Assembly: GCA_024529925.1 (NCBI GenBank)
Contig: JAFEUB010001198.1
Location: forward strand, 248,001 to 312,000
Reading direction: 5' to 3'
DNA: 64,000 bases
DNA from: Ophthalmolycus amberensis
Lineage: Eukaryota; Chordata; Actinopteri; Perciformes; Zoarcidae
Part shown: piece by piece, positions 1 to 10,660 of the stretch
Layout: each line of letters begins with the position of its first letter
Position numbering within the stretch: the first letter of the stretch is position 1
Notes under the pieces: generated by a model
Database searches by the model: none
What the model saw: the letters and a program-made list of their open reading frames with translations, nothing else
Told to the model about the DNA's origin: nothing
Translations under genes and position numbers: made by a program

Positions 1-27
1 CTGCTATCCACTTAGCCACAGTCGCCC
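1..27 (-). repeat. tRNA-derived SINE, 5' head only (cut by window edge)
   Basis: Read on the minus strand, this gives GGGCGACTGTGGCTAAGTGG and then ATAGCAG. That closely matches the head of the SINE copy at 37283, including its tRNA-like A-box region. The body would lie before position 1. Confidence 0.5.
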
Positions 28-2311
28 CAGTTTATCCCTCGTGTGCTCTACGTTCCATGGTTTGTGACTTTGCCTTTTTTCAGTTTGGATTTTTGCCCGC
101 TCCCTGTTGGAGTTGTTTTCTGTTACTGTGTTTGATGGCTTGGACCCCAGTAAAGATACCTGATCTTCCACTTTACCTTGTCTCCTGTGTCTGTCTGCGA
201 TTGAGTCTTAGCTGAACCTGAGAGAACGTGGCAGTTTTGGCCTGTGAAGAAGCTCCATTCACATCTTTTGCTCTTCGCTGCATGCATTGTCAAATGTATC
301 TCCCTTGGGGCAGTTGGACCAGTTTAGCGATGGATGGCAGACACGCATGCAATCCCATAAGTTATATAAATCTATCATTATATAAATATCAATTTGACTT
401 TATCTAATACTGGGGACTAGAAAGGAACATGTGCAGCTTTACAAACTCATCACAAAACCTCCAGAAAATTGGCAGCTCCATCAGTGAAGAAGCGCCACTG
501 TTCTGAAAACATGATTGTAGCTTGAAATGACAAGAAGATAAACAAATGGCATTAATAAATAAATGAATGTATTAATAACAAGTTATTCTAATGCCAGTGT
601 AAAAAAAGATCACAGTACAGGTGGCCTTTTAGGACATCAGACTAAACTTGTCAGCAGTTGACTGGCTTGTACTTTCTGAGCTGCATTTGTCATTCTTAGC
701 TGTACTTCCTCACACTGTAGCACACCATAGCATGTATTTTTCTCAGTTTTTTGCAGAAATTATACGTGTGCTAGTGTTAGCATTCCAATATTACAGCAGA
801 ACTGGAAGTGAAATAACTATCGTTAAACTTGAGGAAAGCAGAGTTTGACAAAGTACTATGAGCTTGACAAGCTGTGTCTGAGATGTCCTAAACTGCCAAC
901 CACAAAGTTTAGACGGTAGTGAAGCAGACACCTGGGTAGGCTGCCTCGATCCTGACAGTGGATAGACCTGGAGATAGCTGGGGCTGGATAGGTTCAACTA
1001 CTGGCCTATTACTAACCATAGGAACTACCAGCTCCTTCAATGACAAGACACAGACAACAGTACCAAATGGACACGGTCAACATTTGTATGCATTTCTATG
1101 CATTGCATTCAGTCTATCACTTTGGCTCTGCACACTGCATCTATCATGCAATACAAGCGTTGTGCTATGAAGCAGATTAGCATTCAGATTGCATGGCAAC
1201 CGACTGCAGTTTGAATACAGGGCAAAAACAAACAGCTCAGCGAGCAAGCCAGAGAGCAAACAATGCCTGCCACTTCTGCATAGACTTCTGTCTTGATATT
1301 TTAGTGTCAGGGATTTATATCTATTTCTGGTACTTACATTTACATATACACAGGATTTTTTACATTGCTCAGTGCTGACCAGCTGAAAGGCATGCAGCAA
1401 CGTTGCTGACTGACATGCAAAGGTGATTCTGCAATGCCTCAGCGGCTAAGGAGTGTCTGTGTGCATGCAAACTGCTGCTACATATTTGCTCTATAAAGCG
1501 CCCAACCTACCTGATCTGGTGAAGTTGTTGCTACTGACCACAGAAAAACAGAAACAAAAACGTTGAAATGTAAGTTTCAGTTTCACGGAAAATTCAGTGT
1601 CTGGTTGTTCAATGTCCCCCAGTTAAAAAACTAGTTTGTTTTTTAAAGCAAAAATAAGAGAGTGAGAGAGATATGAAAAGTACAGTATGAGGATATCTAT
1701 ATGCCAATATTGAATTTGAAGCTCAAAAATGGTATTGCCAATGAATATTACTTTAGAAAATACAACAGTTGCTCCATTTAACGTAACTTCCTGAACAAAC
1801 CACGCCCACTTCCGGTCTTCTTTGTGAATACCGAGACAGATAATTTAGTTAATTGAACAGATACATATAATAACGTCTCTGTACACCTCTAGTTTGTAAC
1901 ATAATATAATCTAACTATCTTGGGTAGGTTGGTTTCAAGGTTACTGACAGGTGTTTCTATTATTTTGTCCACACCATTTATACCAATGACGGGGAGGAGT
2001 TATTGCACGAGTGTTGAATGGACTGGATTCACTTTAGCAAAGTGTACCCAATAACTGGCAACTGAGTGAATGTCATGTTTTTCTCACATTCTCACAAAGT
2101 TGTTGTGTGGAGATTTCCCAACAATGTCCATACCCACAAATCTGAACAGCTTATGTCTGCAGAGTTTGATTAAATAATCATGTGACGATAGTTTATAATA
2201 TAATTATGTGACCACAAGAAAAAGCAATTACTGCCCGATATGTGAAACACCTTCATTGCAAAAATACCAGACTTTACCCAAAGTAATCCCTTTACTAACT
2301 GCCATCTGTTT
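28..2311. other. ltbp1 intron, mostly unannotated
   Basis: The first 200 bases are C/T-rich with words such as CCTGTGTCTGTCTGCGATTG, similar in style to LTR or LINE ends of fish retroelements, but no pair or target duplication could be found. The remainder is AT-rich single-copy-looking sequence. No exon-like ORF flanked by splice sites in LTBP1 frame was seen. Confidence 0.4.
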
Positions 2312-2473
2312 TTGTTTATTTGTTCAGTTTTCTGCACTCCTTCCCTGGACCCAGGAACTCTTGAAAATCAAACTTGTTGTTGGATAGAGTATCCAACAAC
2401 CGGTCTTGAGTTACCCTCTCAAGAGGCTGTTCTTGCAGCAGGTCACAAGACAACGGCCAATGATGCTTGCCTG

Positions 2474-2665
2474 TGGGAACTGCCATTGGTGCTCAAGGCC
2501 TTAGTGAAGGATCCCTTTGACCCTCTGGAGTGCTCCTCTCTGAAGGCGAGAGAGAGTGTGTCGGTGCTCCCCAGTTGCTTGCTGGTTCTTGGTAACAGCA
2601 ATGAAGCTACTCTCAGACCAAATCCTGTCTTAGTTCAGGGTAGTAAGATGCTTTGCCAAGTTTGA
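2474..2665 (+). pseudogene. DIRS/Ngaro-like tyrosine recombinase fragment
   Basis: The plus-strand frame reads WELPLVLKALVKDPFDPLEC, then SSLK, and after a gap VLPSCLLVLGNSNEATLRPN. This resembles the recombinase region of fish DIRS-type YR retrotransposons, where a W-L-LVL-AL--PF-PLE-SLK block is followed by an S-KR--ELHALSVHPSC block and LRPNPAF. About 15-20 residues between the blocks, including the expected AKRV motif, appear to be deleted. No other part of the element is visible. The call is from motif memory only. Confidence 0.5.
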
Positions 2666-2994
2666 GCGTTTGAGCCTGTTATGTTGAATGCATTGGCTAT
2701 AAAGAATTAGGTGGGCTGTAACTAACCTTTAGCCAGTGAGAATCACCGTGGTTTGGCTCGATGTTATGTTGAGAAAGGGCTTGCATTCGCCTCTGTGAGT
2801 TAGAGCCATGCCGCAACCTCCGGGGCTGAAAAAATAAGCCAACGCGGAGCCACTGCAGTTCATCAAATGGCCACTTGAGGCTGGCACCAAAAACGAGCCA
2901 ACCCTTATAGACCCCCATGTTAAAATGCCCAAATTTATAGCAGAACAAAACATGCCTGGTACAAAAAATGGTTTTAGTTTCTATAGCTAATATA

Positions 2995-3493
2995 TAGGGG
3001 TGGGAATAGCCAGAGATCTCGCGATAGGATATTATCGCGATACTTGGGTCACGATACGATATTATCACGATACTTCGATATTATCACGATACTGCAATAT
3101 TATCACGATACTTTCACGATACTGCGATATTCTGAGTATTGTGATAACATATATTGCGATTTATTACTTTTTTCAACTTCAAATTATGTCCCCAAAGGAA
3201 AACTGTGTCAACATGTTTTATCTGAGTTCTGTCTCTGATGTCTCCATCTTTGTTTCGACCAACTTCCTACCAATCACGCACGCAGACCCAGCACCTCTGC
3301 TGACCTCACCAGAAAACAACTCAGCACCATCTAGTGGACTGAAGAAGCAATTGATTTGATTTTTCTTTTTTTTTTTCCTTTTTAAAATAGTTTATATAAT
3401 AAAATATCGATACTTGGCGTCCGTGTATCGATATAATATCGCCACGCAAAATATCGCAATACTATGCTGTATCGATTTTTCCCCCCACCCCTA
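2995..3493. mobile_element. Non-autonomous hAT element with 8-bp target duplication
   Basis: The 499-bp element begins TAGGGGTGGGAA and ends with the inverted match TTCCCCCCACCCCTA. It is flanked by a perfect 8-bp duplication CTAATATA at 2987-2994 and 3494-3501, the hallmark of hAT insertion. The left interior (about 3010-3150) and right interior (3400-3470) are arrays of a GATATTATCACGATACT-type unit in opposite orientation. It has no transposase. The short ORFs inside are incidental. Confidence 0.85.
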
Positions 3494-3636
3494 CTAATAT
3501 ATCATTCATGCTATTGGATGAATACAAAAAAAAACCTCATCCGGTAAAATTACATTAAGTTATGCATAATTAAGCCGAGTTGACAGACATGTGGGTGCTG
3601 TCACAGCCGCTAGCTGTCAGCTGGGTGTCACCTCAG

Positions 3637-3898
3637 CTACTGTGGCTTAGCGGTAGAGCAGGCTCATCCTTCGATTGGTGGTTCCCCGTGCTGTTGATGT
3701 GTCCTTGGGCAAGACACTAAACCCAAATTGCTCCTGCAGGCTGTCAGTTAAGAGTCCTGATGGGCAGGTGGTAGCATGGTAGCCTGCCATCAGTATATGA
3801 ATGCAGGTGAATGGGTGAATGATGACATGTAGTGTCATCATGCTCTGAGTGGTCAGAAGACTAGAAGCTATGTACAAGTCTATTTACCATTTACCTCA
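3637..3898 (+). repeat. tRNA-derived SINE
   Basis: The copy starts with CTACTGTGGCTTAGCGGTAG (A-box-like) and has a B-box-like region around GGTGGTTCCCCGTG. It continues through TGTCCTTGGGCAAGACACTA, a GAATGGGTGAATGATGACAT stretch and GTGGTCAGAAGACTAGAAGC, and ends CTATTTACCATTTACC. The same order of blocks recurs at 4974-5252, 17487-17613 (inverted) and 37283-37503. Confidence 0.8.
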
Positions 3899-3949
3899 GA
3901 TAATTCAAGTAACTGAACCTCGCCTCGTGTATGTGCTGTTGATGTTGAT

Positions 3950-4031
3950 TATTAAATATCTTAATGTTCAATGTATTTTGTACAGCCCAAAATCAAAAAT
4001 TTGCCTCAGAGGGCAAATGCATTTTATGTGA
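3950..4031 (-). repeat. L2-like LINE 3' tail fragment
   Basis: On the minus strand this reads as TTTGCCCTCTGAGGCAAATT, then TTTGATTTTGGGCTGTACAA, ending near TACATTGAAC. It is the same tail type as at 39110-39180 (GTGAGGAAAATTTGTGATTT, GGGCTATGCAAAA, GAATTGAATTG). It is a short 5'-truncated insertion. Confidence 0.65.
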
Positions 4032-4973
4032 CAAATAAATTGCAATGGCAGCCGAGATCAACGAGACCACACGGTTAACGTTAGGCGGCTAGCAATAAAG
4101 AGTAATATATCGCCACGGTTCTTATTAGCTTGTCAGACTTAGTTAGCTTGGTAGCTTCCAGCTTGGTGGGCATGTTTAAGCAACCAGGCTTCACTTGGGC
4201 TGCCTCAGCTCCAGCCATGCTACACCGTGTCCATTTTTGGATTAGACTTTGTTGTCACTAACAAGATGGTGACAGTTGGAGAAACCGTCAGAAACCTATG
4301 GGTGATGTCACAGAGACTACATCTACCGGTATATTTTATACAGTCAATGGTTAGAAAAAAGGTTCGAATATAGCAGTAATATAGTTCTATAAGTACAGGT
4401 AGCACCCTCTACCAAGGGGCCCTGTCGGTCCTACACCGATCAGTACTGGTGTAGTGGGGTCCACACATACTCGGTTAAGGAGGTCCTGATTGACCAGCTC
4501 CATTTATGCAAATGTTCAGTGGGTGACTGCATGCTTGTGATTGGAGGAGACTTTTTATATCCGCGAGGAGATAACGAGATCAGTCGTGTGGGAATGAGTG
4601 TGTGCATGTGCATGCATAGATGTGCCTGCCTGACTGCTGACTTCTCACTCACTACTCTTAACCAGACCCAGGCTGGTAGGGGCTACATGTGAGACACAGT
4701 AGGGGGATAAATATGAGAAGCAAGAGACACAAGAACTTGACTTGGGTCTTGAGGAGCTGCAGTGTTTATTCATGGTCAAACTGCTCATTTCAAAGCTATC
4801 TGCTCTGATCCACTGTCACTCTCGCTCAACCACAAACTTGCTACACCAACACTACACTGAGCTATTCCTTTAAGTAGTACAATCTTGTTCCTAACTAACA
4901 GTGGGGTGGGGGCGAGGAAACACAACTAGAATCCCTTTGTATGTTTGTTCAGTTTGATTTCAGAATTAACGAC
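4032..4973. other. ltbp1 intron, no recognisable feature
   Basis: This is AT-rich intronic sequence. I see no exon, repeat family or paired termini. Confidence 0.5.
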
Positions 4974-5252
4974 ACGGTTCGATCCCCAGCTCTGCTAGTC
5001 TATGTTGATGTATCCTTGGGCAAGACTCTTAACCAAGCACCTCCCTCAGGCTGTTCCTGCGGTGTATGAATGGGTATGAATGATTAGAAAGTCCTGATTG
5101 GCAGGTGGCACCTTGCATGGTAGCCCCAGCCATCAGTGTAGGAATGGGTGTGAATGGGTGAATGATGACATTAAGTGTTTGAGCGCATTGAGTGGTCGGA
5201 AAACTAGAGAAGCGCCATACAAGTACAAGTCCATTTACCATTTAACCTCTGT
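4974..5252 (+). repeat. tRNA-derived SINE, head-truncated
   Basis: The copy starts at the B-box GGTTCGATCCCCAGCTCTGC and includes ATCCTTGGGCAAGACTCTTA. It has two GTGTAGGAATGGGTGTGAAT-type units and ends AAGTCCATTTACCATTTAAC. The tRNA-like A-box head is missing. It abuts the RTE-like LINE fragment that follows. Confidence 0.78.
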
Positions 5253-6115
5253 TGGAGGGCTCATGGGAGTTTTCCCATCCAGTCTAAATGTGTTTTTTGG
5301 ACATGGAGAAGGCCTATGAGTAGAGGGTACTGCAGGAATATGGGGTACCTGGGTTGTTGCTACGAGCCATACGATCCTTGTATAACCAAAGTGAGAGCTA
5401 TGTCCGGTTACCCGGCACAAAATCAAGCACGTTTCCAGTTTGTGTTGGCCTCCACTAGGGTCCATTGTCACCAATCCTGTTTCATGGACAGGATTTCAAG
5501 ACGCAGCCTGGGAAGGAGAGTGTCCGGTTTGGAGACCTTAGAATTGAATCTCTGCTTATTGCAGATGATGTGGTTATATTGGCTCATTCAGAATGTAACC
5601 TTCAGCGCACACTGGAGCGGTTTGCAGCCGAGTGTCAAGAGGTTGGGATGAGAGTCAGTACCTTCAAATCTGAGGCCATGGTTATCTGCTGGAAAACGGT
5701 GGATTGCACCCTTTGGGTTGGGAGTGAGACACTGCCCCAAGCAAGGGAGTATCTTGGGGTCTTGTTCACAAGTGACATAGACAGGCGGTGCGGCGTCGTG
5801 AAGAGACAGCTGAGCCGTAAGGCAAAGCTCTCGTTTTACCAGTCCATCTACGTTCTGACCCTCACCTATGGTCATGACCTTTGGGTAGTGACCAAAAGAC
5901 TGAGATCGCGGATACAAGCGGCCAAACTGAGCTTCCTTCATAGGGTGGCTGGGCTCAGGCTAAGAGATAAGGTGAGGAGCTCAGACAAAGGGAGTTTGGA
6001 GTAGAGCCGCTGCTCCTTCGCGTCGAAAGGGCCAGCTGAGGTGGTTTGGGCATCTGATCAGGATGCCCCCTGGACGTCTCCCTTCAGAGGTTTTGCTGAC
6101 AAATCCAACTGGTTG
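5253..6115 (+). pseudogene. Rex3/RTE-like LINE reverse-transcriptase remnant
   Basis: A plus-strand pseudogene of a fish RTE/Rex-Babar type LINE. Recognisable pieces in order are SWEFSHPV...MEKAYE, a QEYGVPGLLLRAIRSLYNQS-like finger/palm stretch, PLSPILF, ADDVVILAHSECNLQ (the YADD-equivalent catalytic motif, here IADDVVIL), ECQEVGMRVSTFKSEAM, EYLGVLFTS, LSRKAKLSFYQSIYVLTLTY, RIQAAKLSFLHRVAGLRLRD and finally GHLIRMPPGRLPSEV. Stops and frameshifts interrupt it, for example after EKAYE and near 6003. The endonuclease domain and the 3' end are absent. Confidence 0.8.
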
Positions 6116-6927
6116 CTGGGGAGTTACTGTTGCTTATTAAAACAGGAAAGATAATATTATACCCAGTCATTCTACATAATTAGCATCTTACAACTTGCAG
6201 AATTGATGGTGAAACTTTATAATGATTTGGCCTCCAAAGATATTTAAGTTTTAACATTCCAAACACAGTGAGATAGATAAACCGAAAAGGTTCTAATGAT
6301 ATTACCAAAAGTCTAGACTGAAGACCAAAGGACACATCTTTTGCAGTGTGGTCCTTCAAACAATATAAAGGCCTACCTTAAATAATTAGAAAGAATATGT
6401 CTAGTGTTGATAAATGTGATAACGAGGGAGGAGTTTAATATTTGGGGATGGCGGTGGTTTTGAGCCACAGATCCATTTCATTGCCAGGAATAGCTAGATG
6501 TGTTGCGGTCAACTGGTCTGCATCCTGGGCACCTTCCTTTATAAATGCTTTGGTCATGGAGTGATCTTGGTCCACAATGAAGGGACTAAATGTCCCTGCT
6601 GGACAGGAAATGATTGGGGTTACCCAGGAAAAGCTGGAAGAAGTTGCTGCGTGAAAAGATGTTTGGGCTGCTTGTCTCACTTTGTTGCCATCGCAACCCT
6701 GACTATAGAACAAGCGTCTCAGAAATGGAGACACTTGGATGCTATAATTTTGAAGCTGCACCAAAGTTATTATTTGGCATTTGATTTCATTAATCTGTAT
6801 TACAAACATTCAACAACAAACACACAAGCGGCTTGTGATAATCTAGTTTTGATATGTGTGCCACACATATCAACTTAAACTAAATCAACTGAACATGCAC
6901 TGGTAATGTTAAATGGTAGAAACTCAC
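6116..6927. other. ltbp1 intron, no recognisable feature
   Basis: Nothing is seen apart from short incidental ORFs on both strands that lack splice context or family motifs. Confidence 0.5.
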
Positions 6928-7101
6928 CTGGTATAATCTCTTCTGGTTTCCCAAAGGCCTCCACTGGTCTCTCTGGTGTTGGCAAGGGTTGGGGGGGTAG
7001 CGGGTCATTGGGCTCCTGGTAAGTGATGACTGGCTTATTGACAGGCGGATTTGGTAGAACAGTGTAGCCCATTCCACCCGGACAGATGTCTTTGAACTTA
7101 G
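6928..7101 (-). CDS. ltbp1: ltbp1 coding exon, end of TB domain and proline-rich hinge
   Basis: The acceptor is TTATTTTGTAG and the donor is ATACCAG before GTGAGTTT. The exon starts AKFKDICPGGMGYTVLPNPP, which completes the TB module with its eighth cysteine, and continues into a Pro-rich, cysteine-free stretch with PLPPQPLPTPERPVEAFGKP. This is the start of the protease-sensitive hinge between the N-terminal matrix-binding part and the long EGF array of LTBP1. The last base is the first of a split codon, so another exon must follow before position 1. No candidate EGF exon is visible at 1-6900, so the next intron is at least 6.9 kb. Confidence 0.94.
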
Positions 7102-8428
7102 CTACAAAATAAATAAATAAATAGTCCTATCATACAAGTGAAAACAAGAAGTGTGAAAAATTATTATTTTCAATCGTAAACATGGCAATATTGTTGATGA
7201 TAATCTTAATGACTTTATGATCTCTGAAATTATAGTATTCACAGCTACACGTTGCAAGGATTCTGCCAATGCTGATATTAACTAGTAAATAATCATCATA
7301 TAATATAAAAGTTGGGTACTCGAATAAAACGTCTAGCACAATTTCTAGAAATGTTCTTTGAATGTTCAAACTTAGTGGTTCAAATTGTGGTTTAAGGTAG
7401 ATACAGAAAACATGACATGTACAATGTTCAGATTGTGTTTTGCAGCTTATCTCAATAGCAATATGAATTCTATCAAACATTCCTGATAAACAGACAAAGA
7501 CACAGTCGTGTCTGCATGAGTGCACTCAACATTTTAAATAGATCTCCCAACTTGTTCAAAGCAGCAGATATTACAACACTGCTGTATCATTTCTACCTCA
7601 CTACTGTTACACCACTGTAATTCAAAAGTCAATTTGTTAGCCTTAATTAAAGAACTGATGTTTTTTCCAATAACACTTCTCCCATGTGATGAGATAACAA
7701 CAAAAGTAGAAAAATAGATACAATCACAATTCAGTGACTAAGTTCAATAAAATAGTCCATTCCCATTGAGAGATGGTGGAGAAAGAACTCACTGACACCA
7801 CTCTGCAGTGCACAGCTCTTATTTAAGTATTATAGATCTTAAAGTTTCCAATAGTCCACTTTTTGGAAAAGGAAAGTCTTTGGTTTGGAGTCTTTCCAAA
7901 CAAAGCATTCTCCCTCAAACTTAAGCTGCACCACAGTTGATAAACCTAAAATACCTGGAGACATTCAGTGTTAAAGACAAATCTGGCTGATCAAGTTTGC
8001 ATTTCAGTTAGTTGTTTATCGAAAAAGATTTCCACTGAACATTCGGCAGGTCTGCCCATTAACCCCGTTGATGTACTGCATTATTCAACAACCTTTCCTG
8101 AGACATCATGGGGATGTCAAGTCAATAACACCTACCATTGACTCAACCTATATGCTGATGATGTATCCCCGTTTTTGACGTCCATCAGAAACCTGTTTCT
8201 ATGAGCTTAGCAATAAAAAAATGATTTTAGCTTTATTCGAAGGAACATCAAATTCAATATGTTTTAGCCTTCTTCCCGTAGTTACAACTTAATAAGGATC
8301 ATGAGAATCTACAGTTTAAATTCTAACTAGTCAGTGTTCTATGGGTAACTATTCCATCATATCTATAAAACAAAACATAATAATCCCTATGTGCACAGTT
8401 ACGCTCAGGAACATTACCATTAGCCCTA
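7102..8428. other. ltbp1 intron, AT-rich, no clear feature
   Basis: Around 8120-8160 the sequence ACCTATATGCTGATGATGTA could be a worn Y-ADD reverse-transcriptase motif, which would fit the LINE C-terminus that follows at 8429. The evidence is too thin for a call. Confidence 0.35.
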
Positions 8429-8800
8429 GAGACTAGTAGGTTTAATTCCACTCCAGAGGCGGAGAGTATCTGTTTGCTGTGTGAGCTCGGGGAAATTGAG
8501 AATGAGGTGCACTTTTTGTTTTACTGTCCTATCTACGAGGACATAAGGGATGTATTCTTTCTAAATAATGACTTCCATTTATGTTGATTTCTTTTGGCTG
8601 GATGGTTATGAAAGGAAAAGGAACCTTTTTTGAAGCAGATTTTATTTGCCAGGCCTAGGAGAGAAGGCAGAATGTTGTGTTTAAGATCGAGCGGTGAAGT
8701 AACCTGTAATTTTGTAATTGAATGAAACGTGTGTCTACTAAAGATGTATTTTTGGTGTCTTATAAACCCATGAGGGCTGGATACATTATGTGCATGACAA
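8429..8800 (+). pseudogene. LINE C-terminal zinc-knuckle fragment and 3' UTR
   Basis: The plus-strand frame from 8429 reads ETSRFNSTPEAESICLLCEL, then GEIENEVHFLFYCPIYEDIR. The C-x2-C...H-x4-C pattern after the reverse transcriptase is typical of fish non-LTR retrotransposon C-termini (CxLC--G--E-E-HFLF-CP-Y). A stop follows at about 8584. The next 200 bp, ending in an ATCT/TATA simple tract near 8805-8827, are probably the 3' UTR. Confidence 0.65.
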
Positions 8801-8827
8801 AAATATATATATATCTATCTATCTATA

Positions 8828-9584
8828 TTGGCTGATAATATTGGTCAATTAGACTTATCAGTGGGTTTCTAGTTTGAAGAACATCTTAACAACCTGTTAT
8901 AGGGTAGCAAGGGAAGCTCGCTGGCAAGCGACTGGTGGCCGGGCACTAGAAGATTTCCAGCCGACTACTTTCTTATTGTTTTTTGTTTTTCATAGTGAGT
9001 TGCTTTTCACCCTATTGATGTAAGGTGCCTTGCATACAATTGAGCGGCGCTTAATTCATGAAAGCGAAGCCTAAACTGTCACTCATTGCTTGTTTGTGTG
9101 CTTGTCGTGCCTGTCACTTACATGAGGTGTAGGCAAAGACGAATACACTTTTTCCCCATATGTCCATCCTGCTGCATCTGCCGGGGTCACCTCAACTGTT
9201 AAGTCACGTTAGCTAGCATTATCAGCTTTGTAATTCACTAGATAACAATACTGTTAGCTTGGCACTAGCCTAGAGAGGTTAGAGTGTTGTGAGAGTCAGT
9301 TGAATCAACCAAAAAATACATTTTGAGAATAGCTAAGCTATAAACATAGGGGAGAGACATTGAGTAGCTCCCCTGATGTAGCTGCCGAGCAGACAAGTTG
9401 AGTCAAGGGAGTCTCAACTGCCAACAAAGTGCCACTGTGACTGTGGTGCCACTCAGCTCGGCAGCTACTATTCAAGGTTACAAAGTTATTTTTTGTCACT
9501 GTACAACAGGGTTGTGCAACAAAATGCAGTTTGCATTTCCATTTTGCCATGTAAGAAAAAATAAAACAAAACTATATTATATAG
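8828..9584. other. ltbp1 intron, no recognisable feature
   Basis: No exon or repeat signature was seen. Confidence 0.45.
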
Positions 9585-9740
9585 TTCAACACCAATTCAA
9601 CACCATTGATGATCACATCCTATTACAGAGATCAATAACAGTTTGTATATGTAAACCACAAATCCTCCATGCACACCAAAGGTAGTCATGGGGTTCCACA
9701 AGGTTCTATACAACATATGAAATCCAATCATATTGAATAA
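9585..9740 (+). pseudogene. L2-like LINE reverse-transcriptase fragment with internal deletion
   Basis: FNTIDDHILLQRS is followed closely by GTAGTCATGGGGTTCCACAA, the codons for SHGVPQGS. These correspond to FDTIDHYIPLQ and SHGVPQGSVLG in the longer LINE at 54195-55600. The roughly 40 residues normally between them are missing, so this is a deleted copy of the same or a related family. Confidence 0.65.
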
Positions 9741-9959
9741 TAATAAGCTTCCCGGACAGACCTGCTCCCACCACTGAAAGATTTATTTGTATGCGTCCCG
9801 AGGGGACGTTGGGGACAACTGAGTGGGCCATGTTCAAAACCTCTGATGTGGAGGCAGCTGGAAGGAGTTTTGGTCAGAAGGTCAATGGCAGTAATCTTAG
9901 AACATGTGTCAGGCGGGGCGTGTATAGTCCACACCTGCCGTGGAAATCCAGTCAGTCTC

Positions 9960-10048
9960 AGTGTTCAGTGTTATGCTAATGTTTGGCAAATAAACTTAGC
10001 CAAAGATACAACTGCATCTTATACTCATTTTCTACATAACACTACATG
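9960..10048 (+). repeat. Probable 5' LTR end of a Ty3/gypsy element
   Basis: The block AGTGTTCAGTGTTATGCTAA through CATAACACTACA recurs, diverged, at 12900-12978 (TATTCAGTGTTATGCTAATG ... TACATACCACTACAG). The two flank the gag-pol remnants and lie in the same orientation, as LTR ends do. The proper 5' start of the LTR was not found; it may lie near 9740-9790. Confidence 0.5.
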
Positions 10049-10380
10049 AATGAATGGATGAATGAAATTTATTTATAGAGCGCTTTTCACAGACATAACA
10101 TCACAAAGTGCTTAACAGAGCAGACATTTAAAAGCATAAAAAACACAATGTGACCCTCGGGTCAATAAATTACATACACAGAGAGAAAAAAATAAAAATA
10201 AAAAAGAATAAAAAATAAAATAAAAATGTAAAACATATTTTAAGAGCAGGTCTAGGACATGGGTTTTTACTCAAACGCCAGCCTAAAAAGGTGTGTTTTG
10301 AGCTGTTTTTTAAAAGTATTCACAGTATCTGCGAGGCGTAGAGTTGCAGGCAGAGCATTCCAGAGCCTCGGGGTACATGG
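10049..10380 (-). pseudogene. L2-clade LINE 3' end inserted at the LTR/primer-site junction
   Basis: On the minus strand the frame ends PRLWNALPATLRLADTVNTF, KKQLKTHLFRLAFE and a stop. This is the standard C-terminus of L2-like LINEs, and a 3' UTR ending AAAGCGCTCTATAAATAAAT and ATTCATCC units follows. It separates the putative LTR end (ACTACA) from the primer-binding-site-like TGGTGTCAGAAG. TACATG occurs on both sides and may be the target duplication. Confidence 0.7.
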
Positions 10381-10660
10381 TGTCAGAAGATGGCCAAGTT
10401 CCCACCTCCTGAAAACTTTGACTTTTCTCACCTGGATCAATGGCCAGAATGGCATCAGAGGTTTCATCGCTTCAGAATAGTAACAAAACTTAATAAAGAA
10501 ACTGGAGAAGTACAGGTGTATACGCTTCTCTACTCAATGGGGAAGGAAGCTGAACAAGTTTTCAAAACGTTCACGTTTTCGGAAGATGACAATGAAGATG
10601 CAAATGATTATGAGACTGTAATGGTGAGTTATTTCGTACCGAAGGTGAATATGAAGTAGG
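10381..10660 (+). pseudogene. Ty3/gypsy gag N-terminal remnant with primer-binding-site-like sequence
   Basis: TGGTGTCAGAAG at about 10379-10390, the usual start of a primer-binding site in this kind of element, is followed at once by an ATG at 10390. The product begins MAKFPPPENFDFSHLDQWPE and continues WHQRFHRFRIVTKLNKETGE, then VQVYTLLYSMGKEAEQVFKT. This resembles the capsid N-terminus of fish gypsy elements with the typical PP-PFDFS---EWP-W--RF pattern. It stops at about 10659 just after YFVPKVN, where a LINE fragment begins. It is clearly dead. Confidence 0.75.

Noticed and set aside
3000..3490. Regularly spaced GATATTATCACGATAC units as a CRISPR-like array
   Set aside because: The spacing is irregular, there are no unique spacers, and the units lie inside a hAT element with target duplications in a vertebrate intron.
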